Below the pieces are notes generated by a model. It was not told the DNA's origin. It ran no database searches and saw only the letters and a list, made by a program, of their open reading frames with translations. From Ignavibacteria bacterium (GTDB lineage Bacteria > Bacteroidota > Ignavibacteria > Ignavibacteriales > Melioribacteraceae), in the NCBI GenBank assembly GCA_009773205.1, contig WPAE01000006.1, forward strand, positions 1-64,000: a DNA stretch of 64,000 nucleotides. Reading direction: 5' to 3'. The position numbers and the translations under genes are program-made. Below, one piece after another: positions 1 through 7,523 of this stretch (within the stretch, counting starts at the first letter, position 1; every line of letters starts with the position of its first letter).

Positions 1-54
1 TAGGGACTTTCTAAAAATCCTTTGATTTTATTCTGAAAACGAACAAACCCGATT

Positions 55-96
55 ACTCTGGATCAGAAGAGTTCAGGTTCGACCCCTGACGGGGCA
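55..96 (+). other. 3' half of a tRNA-Gln(CTG)-like gene (attachment-site remnant)
   Basis: CTCTGGA anticodon loop, TCAGA 3' stem, AGAGT variable loop, TCAGG-TTCGACC-CCTGA T-arm, CGGGGCA acceptor. The upstream sequence (GATTA) does not form the 5' anticodon stem, so only the 3' half is present. Repeated at 5141. Confidence 0.7.
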
Positions 97-104
97 GCAA
101 AAAA

Positions 105-140
105 AGCCCAGAAACGAATTGTTTCGGGGCTTTTTGTTTT
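105..140 (+). terminator. Rho-independent terminator downstream of tRNA fragment
   Basis: AGCCCaGAAAC-gaatt-GTTTCgGGGCT followed by TTTTGTTTTT. Confidence 0.65.
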
Positions 141-884
141 TCCCCGTCAAATAAACCCGATGACTTTCCAGAATTTAAAGTAGGGACTGAGTAGGGACTT
201 TTCGATTTCCTATCTTTTATTCTACCGAACATTATTTTGTATGAATAACAAATAAAGAAAGTTATGGATACCGAACCATTAAAAACTTTGTAGTTCTGTC
301 ATTTCAACATAATGTTGGCTTATATAAACTCGGCACTCGCCCCGTTTAGTCTTCTTAATTTTTCTGAACATCTTCATCATAACAATATTTATTTTTCTTT
401 ACATATTATTATCAATTATACTAAACGGGGCTTTACCTAATCGCCTCATCTTACATTTTCAAAACTTTCATCTGGTCATGATATTATTCATGTTCACCTT
501 ACATAAATTCCATTCGAGGGCGGCTCGCGCTCTCGACACGCCCACTCATTAAATAAGTCGAAATATTTTCTTTCATACATCACCAATTAAATATCGCTCG
601 TTGAGTTTATCCCGTTTTTATAACGAGATGTCGCCGAGTCCGGCACACATGGAATTTGCCTCGGGGGGCTCGCTCCATAAGAAAAAAGATTCTCCAAGAG
701 CCTGTCCTGAACGTAATGAAGGAAGGAGAATAAAAGATGGGGTCATAACCTTGTATTTGTGATCAATCTCATTTCACATGTTTATTTCGTTTTACTGAAA
801 ACAAACGAAAACAAATCATAAACATTGCGCATTGTAAAGCCCTTTAGTTAAACATATTTTTATAGAGGAAAGAATTTTTATGAA

Positions 885-1175
885 ATGAAAAATCACCTGC
901 TAAATATAGATGGGCTTCTTTCAGATCCTGATCTTAAAGTGCTCTATGATCTCGGCTTCATAGATGAAATTGCTGTGCGCAATCACATCATAAATTCTGA
1001 ATTCAAGCAGTTAAGAAAGACACAGTCACAAATTGAATCTATTTTTCTTCTTTCCCAAAAGTACCATCTTGCTTTCAGAACTATTAACTCAATTATCTTC
1101 CGTAGAAGATCGAGAAAATCTCTGCAACTGGAGAAATTATTGCAAGGTTTCAGCAAGCCCGCATCAAGTATATAA
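885..1175 (+). CDS. Small hypothetical protein (96 aa), possible HTH-like element protein
   Basis: ORF track; charged N-terminal region; no firm family. Confidence 0.4.
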   Translation: MKNHLLNIDGLLSDPDLKVLYDLGFIDEIAVRNHIINSEFKQLRKTQSQIESIFLLSQKYHLAFRTINSIIFRRRSRKSLQLEKLLQGFSKPASSI

Positions 1176-1326
1176 CAAGTATCTGTTAAGCCATCGGATT
1201 TTCGTCTATCAGCATTAATTATTAACTATGGTCATACTTGGTTACTCGCAGAAATGTACAGTGATTCGAATTATAGCCTTAACTAAAATTGACACCGTAA
1301 TTAATAATATCAAAGGAGTACTTACA

Positions 1327-2010
1327 ATGGCTATACTATCGGGTAATGTAATTGGCAATATGAAAGGAAAACTTGGTAACCTTTCGGCAAGAACAGTCGA
1401 GGGGAGAACTATCATGGCAGCTCGCCCATATAGTTTCAATGCGAGGCAAGACCCGGCTTCTCTCGAAGTCCGTGCAAAGTTTGCAGTTACTGCAAACTTC
1501 TCAAAGAGCGTTATATTTTTATCGACTCTATCTGCAATCTGGAATAAAGTGAAGTCTTCCGGCATTTCCGCTTTCAATGCAATCTTCAAAGCTAACTTTG
1601 CTTTTTCCGCTATTGACAAACCTACCGAGCATAATGTTCTAACTCCGGAAGGATTTCCTCTGCTGATTGCAGTTGTTGCAGTAGCCGCAGACAAGATTAC
1701 CGCAACCATTCCTATTCTGAATGCTGCTTCGGTATTCGGTGCTGATGAAGTCAATTTTTCTGCAAACGCTCTTGTCTGTTACTATGATCCAGCGAATGTG
1801 GAAGATGAGCCGTTCAAGATCATTTCTCTTTCAAAAGAAGTTGCTGCACACAACTTCGCTCAGACATACGATTTAGAAATCGATCTGAATGCAACTCAGA
1901 AAATCATTGCAGCGAAGTATCAGCACAGCATTTTGTACGTGTGTGTCGTAACCAAAACCGCTGATGGAAAGGTCGTTCAGAACTCTTCCACCTTCACTAA
2001 AATCAACTAA
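1327..2010 (+). CDS. DUF6266-like hypothetical protein
   Basis: ATG at 1327 preceded by AAAGGAGT; N-terminus GNVIGNMKGKLGNLSARTVEGRTIMAARP and a following RAKF motif resemble DUF6266. The track's start at 1228 is probably too early. Confidence 0.5.
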   Translation: MAILSGNVIGNMKGKLGNLSARTVEGRTIMAARPYSFNARQDPASLEVRAKFAVTANFSKSVIFLSTLSAIWNKVKSSGISAFNAIFKANFAFSAIDKPTEHNVLTPEGFPLLIAVVAVAADKITATIPILNAASVFGADEVNFSANALVCYYDPANVEDEPFKIISLSKEVAAHNFAQTYDLEIDLNATQKIIAAKYQHSILYVCVVTKTADGKVVQNSSTFTKIN

Positions 2011-2164
2011 CTTACATCAAGAATGGGTTACCCTACGCGATAACCCATTCGCATCTCTCAAACACCCCACAAACGGACGGCTTGCCCGGCGCACTCTGAC
2101 GGGCTCAGTCACGGGTTTCGAATGTGTCATGCTTTTTGCAATAAAGGTGTGTAATTTTTTCTTA

Positions 2165-2199
2165 CCCGCCTTGACTCGACTTCAATTCGAGGCAGGACG
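2165..2199. repeat. Short palindromic repeat, family P1 (CCCGCCTTGnC..CGAC...TCGAGGCAGG)
   Basis: cccgccttgactcgacttcaattcgaggcaggacg; related copies at 2517, 2694, 3231 and 3300. Confidence 0.6.
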
Positions 2200-2516
2200 C
2201 CACAACAAAAAATAATCGTTCCACTGCTTATTATTCGTTCCTCTCATTGACTTCGCCTTACTCACAAAAAGCAAAACGTTTCACTATTTCTTGTCTCGGC
2301 TAAAAAAATTATCTCAACTTTGCCAAAAATCCCGCCATGAACAAAACTCGCGCCTTCGCCTCACTCTACTGAATTCTACTTTCAGTTCGGTCAATAATTT
2401 TTCACCAAGTACGTTCAAAAATATCTCCCTCATAAAAGAATGAAGCAAATTATTCGTCTCGCTTTGCGGGACTCATAAATTGCTTTTACCATCTTTCCGA
2501 ATTGTATGCTTCACTT

Positions 2517-2540
2517 CCTGCCTCGACGGCAAGACGGGCG
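2517..2540. repeat. Short palindromic repeat, family P1
   Basis: cctgcctcgacggcaagacgggcg, reverse-complement type of the 2165 copy. Confidence 0.5.
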
Positions 2541-2693
2541 TTCAGCCAATCAAAGCATCATTTTGCCCGCCGATAAACAAGCTTAGTGTTATTCGAATCT
2601 TGTCAGTTGGTCAGGGCAAGGGTGTTTGAAACTCACCCGCTAATTATTTTGAAAATGTTTTGGTAAATCGGATTTCGTCCTTGCCTTGAATTA

Positions 2694-2725
2694 CCCGCCT
2701 AGACTCGACGTCTAGGCGAGGCTGG
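2694..2725. repeat. Short palindromic repeat, family P1
   Basis: cccgcctagactcgacgtctaggcgaggctgg. Confidence 0.6.
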
Positions 2726-2822
2726 TCATCTTTTCTCACACAATCATAGTAACAAACCATTTTTTTGCAAAACATCATCTAAGCGGGGAAAATATGTTTT
2801 TCAACAGCATAAAAGGTGTGTC

Positions 2823-3011
2823 GTGGCATCGGTTATTGTTAACTATTCTAAAAGGCATAAGGGTTTTCTTATTCGGCTAATTCAGTCAAAAGAAAAATTC
2901 TTTGTAAATGTATTTACAGGCAAAGGCGCTTTGCGCTCGTTGAGTTTTTCCTCACTCACCGCTGCTCAAAATTTCTTAAACAGTTTTATTAAATCAATCA
3001 ACAAATTCTAA
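2823..3011 (+). CDS. Small basic hypothetical protein (62 aa)
   Basis: ORF track; GTG start; no recognised family. Confidence 0.35.
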   Translation: MASVIVNYSKRHKGFLIRLIQSKEKFFVNVFTGKGALRSLSFSSLTAAQNFLNSFIKSINKF

Positions 3012-3043
3012 AGTAGTTATAGCCATGTTATCAAAAGAACAAA

Positions 3044-3066
3044 CCTGTCGTGAGCGAAGTCGAAGG
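3044..3066. repeat. Short repeat CCTGTCGTGAGCGAAGTCGAAGG within coding sequence
   Basis: Encodes TCRERSRR in the 3025 ORF; partial GAAGTCGAAGG-type motif also near 7927. Confidence 0.45.
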
Positions 3067-3230
3067 AAACAGCAAATGAAACAAGACAAAAAAGAAAAGA
3101 TCATTCGTATTCGGAAAACACTTTCAGAAATGTCTGAAGAACACCGCCAAGCAGTAGCTGACAAATTCGGCATCGTTACAGTCGAAGGGCATTTATTAAC
3201 ACCTAATAATCAATGCTTTTTAGTTGCTCA

Positions 3231-3264
3231 ACTCGCCTCGCTTGACGCAAGTCGAAGCGGGTCA
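3231..3264. repeat. Family P1 palindrome inside coding sequence
   Basis: actcgcctcgcttgacgcaagtcgaagcgggtca (CGCTTGAC/GTCGAAGCG); translates as LASLDASRSGS between ArdC motifs. Confidence 0.6.
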
Positions 3265-3299
3265 GAAATCAATTTTACAGTAGTAGGTGGGTTTCAACA

Positions 3300-3329
3300 C
3301 CTGCCTCGACTTGCGTCGGGCAAGGCGGG
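3300..3329. repeat. Family P1 palindrome inside coding sequence
   Basis: cctgcctcgacttgcgtcgggcaaggcggg; shares GACGCAAGTCGA(A/G)GC core (reverse complement) with 3231 copy. Confidence 0.6.
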
Positions 3330-3653
3330 ATGGAAAAAACCGGTAGGATTGTTCGCAAAGGCGAACACGGTTTCTTGATCTTGGTCCCTTCAAAGACTCA
3401 AAAGGAAGAAAATTCAGAAACATTCATCGATGATGAAACCAAATTTTATTCTGCTACTGTGTTTAATATTTCGCAAACTGAAGTAATTAACAAGCAAAAT
3501 GAAGCGGCATATGCAGCTTCTCTAAATCGCTTACAAAAGTTCCATCTTTACCCTGTAATCATCTTAATCGAATTTTGTTTGACAAATTGCAGCAAAGAAC
3601 ATATTTTGCCTCCAGAATTGTTCATTACTATTGAACAATATCGTTCATTTCTA

Positions 3654-4889
3654 ATGACTAAGGATGTCAAAATGATACTTAAAGAAACATTGCAAGAGAT
3701 AGTGAATTTCCAGAAACGCGATTTATCAGACTCTAATAAAACTATTCCAAGAAGATTGCTGGATCAAATAACACTTGCAACCAATCACGCATTAATAATC
3801 TCCGGCATAAGAAGGTGTGGAAAAAGTACACTCCTTAAACAAATTATGAATGATATTAATGAATATCACTACTTCAATTTTGAGGATATCCGTGCGACTA
3901 ATTTCGAAGTGAATGACTTTAATAAGCTCAATGAAGTATTCACAGAGAATAACAAAAAATGTTCTAACTATTTTTTTGATGAGATACAAAATGTTGAGCA
4001 TTGGGAAAGATTTGTTCGTTCATTATTAGATCAAAAAAAGCAAATCTGCATAACTGGGTCAAATGCTTCTTTGCTTAGTAAAGAACTTGGTACAAAACTT
4101 ACCGGGAGACATGTACGATATGAGTTATTTCCATTCTCATATAAAGAGATGCTTCTATTTACAAATAAAAAAGCGGGTGTTGAATCATTCAAGGAATATT
4201 TTACTTTCGGCGGATTGCCTGAATATCTCAAACAAAAGAATACAAGAATCCTCCAAGAATTGTTCAATGATATTATAACTCGTGACATTATAGTTCGTCA
4301 TGGAATAAGAAATGCTAAAACTGTCAAAGAACTTGCTCTCTATCTGCTTTCAAATGTTGGTAAAGAATATTCGTATACTAATCTTAAAAAGGATTTTCAA
4401 CTTGGTTCAGTAAATACCGTAATATCATTTGTTTCATATTTCGAAGACAGCTATTTATTATTCGGTGTTCCTAAGTTTGAATATTCTTACAGAAAACAAT
4501 TAGTCAACCCTAAAAAGATTTATGCGATCGATAATGGTTTAATAAATTGTAATACTGTTTCATTTAGTAAAGATGATGGAAGGTTACTCGAAAACGCTGT
4601 ATTTGTTGAACTGAAAAGACAAGGGAAGAATCTATTCTACTTTCGAAGCAAAAACGAATGTGATTTTGTAATAGAAGAAAAAAGAAAAATTACTGGAGCA
4701 TATCAAGTATGTTATCAATTGACTGAAGATAATAAAACGAGAGAGATAAACGGATTGATGGAGGTCTTAAATGAAAGCAAACTTGATGAAGGTTGTATTC
4801 TTACATTTAATCAAGAAGATAAATTTGAAATAGAGGGAAGAACAATAAAAGTAATTCCAGTTTGGAAATGGATGAATGATTTTGAATAA
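3654..4889 (+). CDS. ATP-binding protein, AAA_14 / DUF4143 type
   Basis: Walker A GIRRCGKSTLLKQI, FDEIQNVEHWERFVRSLLD, ITGSNASLLSKELGTKLTGRHV, C-terminal ENAVFVELKRQGKNLFYFRSKNECDFVI. Fused in the track to the upstream ArdC-like remnant (ORF 3330-4889). Confidence 0.85.
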   Translation: MTKDVKMILKETLQEIVNFQKRDLSDSNKTIPRRLLDQITLATNHALIISGIRRCGKSTLLKQIMNDINEYHYFNFEDIRATNFEVNDFNKLNEVFTENNKKCSNYFFDEIQNVEHWERFVRSLLDQKKQICITGSNASLLSKELGTKLTGRHVRYELFPFSYKEMLLFTNKKAGVESFKEYFTFGGLPEYLKQKNTRILQELFNDIITRDIIVRHGIRNAKTVKELALYLLSNVGKEYSYTNLKKDFQLGSVNTVISFVSYFEDSYLLFGVPKFEYSYRKQLVNPKKIYAIDNGLINCNTVSFSKDDGRLLENAVFVELKRQGKNLFYFRSKNECDFVIEEKRKITGAYQVCYQLTEDNKTREINGLMEVLNESKLDEGCILTFNQEDKFEIEGRTIKVIPVWKWMNDFE

Positions 4890-5140
4890 TACACTCCAAG
4901 CGTATTCGCCGGTTGCGAATTGTTGGGGAACCTTTTTGTTAGCATTGCAATATTTCACCCTGCGGTTTAGCAAATTTATTTTCTCTTTCTAAGCTAATTT
5001 GTAAATTGAGTTAGAAGAAATTTATACTTACTAATTTATATCGCAAAAAATTTTGCGATTAACAAAAAATACTGTAAGAATGTGTAGGTAGTACCTACCT
5101 AAAAGTTTTGTTTATAGCTTGTATTCAACGATTCGTTATG

Positions 5141-5348
5141 ACTCTGGATCAGAAGAGTTCAGGTTCGACACCTGACGGGGCTTTTTTTGTTTTTCCCCGT
5201 CAAATAAACCCGATGACTTTCCAGAATTTAAAATAGGGAGTGAGTAGGGACTTTTCGATTTCCTATCTTTTATTCTACCGAACATTATTTTGTATGAATA
5301 ACAAATAAAGAAAGTTATGGATGCCGAACCATTAAAAACTTTGTAGTT
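5141..5348 (+). repeat. Direct repeat copy 2 (att-like, tRNA-Gln 3' end plus flank)
   Basis: Near-identical to 55-295 minus the terminator hairpin segment. Confidence 0.9.
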
Positions 5349-5403
5349 ATTCACTGAACAAATTATTGCTTCCAAACTGCTTAGAACTTTTTTCATTTCC
5401 AAT

Positions 5404-5655
5404 CACTACTAACCGACTAATTGTTTTCAAAAACAATAAATCGCTTGTTATTACTATCGTTTATTCGTTTTAACAGATAGATGAGGTGCTTAATCAAATC
5501 AAAAAAATGGAACTTGCCTGCGGCTGGCAGGCGCAGATTTTTTATGACCCCGAGCATTCGGGGTGATTTTCGCTGATAATCAAATCTTAACAAATCATAA
5601 TAATCAGTGTCCGTTAGCTAACGGATCAGTTCTATCTTTTAGTCGGTTAGTAGTG
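5404..5655. mobile_element. MITE-like element with 17-bp terminal inverted repeats
   Basis: cactactaaccgactaa (5404-5420) and ttagtcggttagtagtg (5639-5655) are perfect inverted repeats ~250 bp apart. Confidence 0.55.
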
Positions 5656-5668
5656 AAAAACAATATTT

Positions 5669-5848
5669 TTTGAAGAGTTTAAAACCGATAATAAAAAAGA
5701 ATCTCAATGGAAAGCATTCTTAAATAAAAGTAAAATTCTCTCTGATAAATCCTTTCTGGATATAGTAAATAATATCGAAAAATTCATAGAACCAATTTCC
5801 TCTAAAAAGAAATTAAGATGGAATCCACAGAAGCTTATTTGGGAATAA
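5669..5848 (+). pseudogene. C-terminal remnant of AbiEii-like nucleotidyltransferase toxin
   Basis: Frame read by hand: FEEFKTDNKKESQWKAFLNKSKILSDKSFLDIVNNIEKFIEPISSKKKLRWNPQKLIWE*, resembling the AbiEii C-terminus (QW.AFL.K......FL.P...W). Confidence 0.5.
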
Positions 5849-5983
5849 GTTTGTAGTGAACGGTTACTAACCGTTCCGATCTTGCAATTGAAATAAGAAG
5901 TGCTGGTAAGATAATCTTACACATACTTGACTGATAACCTAACATTGTTTATTTTTGCAACAGCCAATAGAAAGGTATAAATA

Positions 5984-6775
5984 ATGTCTAATATCAATAA
6001 AATAATCGGTCAAAAAATTAGTCGGCTTAGAGCAGCTAAAGACTTAAGCCAGCAAAAGCTTGCTGATTATCTCGGTGTCTCTCGCCCAACAGTCACTCAA
6101 ATCGAAAAAGGTGAACGATATTTAACACCGGAAGAAATTCTAAAACTTTCGGAATTCTTCAATGTTTCTCCGAACGAATTAATAAATCCAAAACTGAAAA
6201 GCGAGGTGATACTTCACGAAGATGAATTGGAATCTCATACTGAAGAATCAATTCGAATTTCTGTCCCACAAAAAAATCTGAAGAAATTCAAAGAAGTTCT
6301 TCTTTACATTCTCAACAAAGTAGGTGCTAAACCAAATATTGGTGAAACAGTTCTCTATAAACTTCTTTTTTATATGGATTTTGATTATTACGAAAGATAT
6401 GAGGAGCAGTTAATCGGTGCCACGTATATTAAAAACCATTTCGGACCTACTCCCAAAGAGTTTGTTAAGATAGTTGAGAAGATGGAAAACGATGGAGAAC
6501 TTATTCGAGTTAAAGACAAATATTTCAGCCATCCGCAGACAAAATATCTTCCCCTGCGTGAACCTGATCTTTCAATTGTTACCGGAAGGGAAATGGAATT
6601 GATTGATGAAGTTATTCATAAACTATCTGATATGAATTCAAATCAGATTAGTGATTATTCGCATCACGATGTACCCTGGCTTACGACTGATGAGGGGAAA
6701 GTAATTCCTTACGAATCAGTATTTTACCGTACACTGCCATATTCAGTAAGGAATTATTCCAACCAGCCGGAGTAA
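5984..6775 (+). CDS. XRE-HTH / Panacea (DUF4065) antitoxin
   Basis: HTH IGQKISRLRAAKDLSQQKLADYLGVSRPTVTQIEKGER; DUF4065 core LLYILNKVGAKPNIGETVLYKLLFYMDFDYYERYEEQLIGATYIKNHFGPTPKEF. Confidence 0.85.
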   Translation: MSNINKIIGQKISRLRAAKDLSQQKLADYLGVSRPTVTQIEKGERYLTPEEILKLSEFFNVSPNELINPKLKSEVILHEDELESHTEESIRISVPQKNLKKFKEVLLYILNKVGAKPNIGETVLYKLLFYMDFDYYERYEEQLIGATYIKNHFGPTPKEFVKIVEKMENDGELIRVKDKYFSHPQTKYLPLREPDLSIVTGREMELIDEVIHKLSDMNSNQISDYSHHDVPWLTTDEGKVIPYESVFYRTLPYSVRNYSNQPE

Positions 6776-6782
6776 AGCACGA

Positions 6783-7154
6783 TTGAGCAAACTATTCAAA
6801 GATATTATCTACCTGCCTGAATTTGAGAAAGACAAAAAGAAGTTATTAAAACGATTTCGGACACTTGATGAGGACTTAGAAACCTTCATCAATATTCAGT
6901 TAAGACTATTTCACAAACTTGGAATAGACAATAATGCTGTTGAACATATAAGTGATTTGGGAATCACTGAACCCAAGATTTACAAGGTAAAAAAATTTGC
7001 TTGTAAGTCTCTTAAAGGAAAGGGTGTCCTATCCGGTATAAGAATAATTTACTCATATTCTCTTGATCACGACAAAATCGAATTCGTAGAAATCTATTAC
7101 AAAGGGGATAAACAAAACGAAGACCGTGAAAGGATTAACAAATTGTATAAATGA
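6783..7154 (+). CDS. RelE/ParE-superfamily toxin partner
   Basis: Starts 7 nt after the antitoxin stop (TTG start); IYKVKKFACKSLKGKGVLSGIRIIYSYS...IEFVEIYYKGDKQNEDRERI. Confidence 0.75.
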   Translation: MSKLFKDIIYLPEFEKDKKKLLKRFRTLDEDLETFINIQLRLFHKLGIDNNAVEHISDLGITEPKIYKVKKFACKSLKGKGVLSGIRIIYSYSLDHDKIEFVEIYYKGDKQNEDRERINKLYK

Positions 7155-7285
7155 GCCGAATCTAACCCGCCTGCCTCTTTAGACCAAACATGGTGGTCAG
7201 GAAAGGTTAGTTTGACAATTTCTGGTTACGATTTCCTGCCCGCCAAGATTAGACTGATGAGGCAGGCGGGTTAGATTCGGCTCAT
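7151..7285. mobile_element. MITE-like inverted-repeat element (27-bp perfect terminal inverted repeats)
   Basis: ATGAGCCGAATCTAACCCGCCTGCCTC at 7151-7177; exact reverse complement at 7259-7285; half copies at 31793 and 52603. Confidence 0.75.
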
Positions 7286-7523
7286 AAATGAACAATTAAA
7301 ACTGGTTAATGATTTTTTGTGGCAGTTAGGTGTATTTGCATATAACTTATCGGTTATGCTCAGATACAAGATAAAGAAATACCGGAAAGAAGAACGCAAT
7401 ACATTTAGAGATTGGTTTATTGAACTGTTGGAAAAAATTCTTATAGGCGGCAGACAAATAAAAATATACGAAAGCTATTACTATCTAAATGATTGTGAGT
7501 ATCTTGCTTATCTGGCTGAGTGA
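7275..7523 (+). pseudogene. C-terminal remnant of IS1380-type transposase
   Basis: LVNDFLWQLGVFAYNLSVMLRYK...NTFRDWFIELLEKILIGGRQIKIYESYYY resembles the IS1380-family C-terminus; no N-terminal part present. Confidence 0.65.

Larger units (their letters stand above)
55..295 (+). repeat. Direct repeat copy 1 (att-like, tRNA 3' end plus ~200 bp)
   Basis: Near-identical to 5141-5348 from ACTCTGGATCAGAAGAGTTCAGG to AAAAACTTTGTAGTT. Copy 2 lacks a ~33-nt hairpin segment. Confidence 0.9.
3025..3653 (+). pseudogene. ArdC-N-like antirestriction protein remnant, palindrome-invaded and frameshifted
   Basis: Segments LLTPNNQCFLVAQ, FTVVGGFQ, WKKTGR and GRIVRKGEHGFLILVP...VFNISQTE match the ArdC N-terminal pattern. 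They are split between the frame of 3025 and the frame of 3330, and separated by palindromic inserts. Confidence 0.6.

Noticed and set aside
1242-1754. 170-aa ORF on the minus strand
   Set aside because: Antisense to the DUF6266-like gene, which has a good RBS and family-like N-terminus; likely a mirror frame.
1964-2215. 83-aa ORF spanning the end of the DUF6266-like gene and a P1 palindrome
   Set aside because: Low-complexity reading of repeat DNA; no RBS or family resemblance.
5136-5402. 88-aa minus-strand ORF over att copy 2
   Set aside because: Reads through the tRNA 3' fragment and att repeat; not plausible as a protein.
5518-5530. GC-rich palindrome gcctgcggctggcaggc as a CRISPR-like or P1 repeat
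   Set aside because: No regular spacing or repeat array; only loosely similar to P1.
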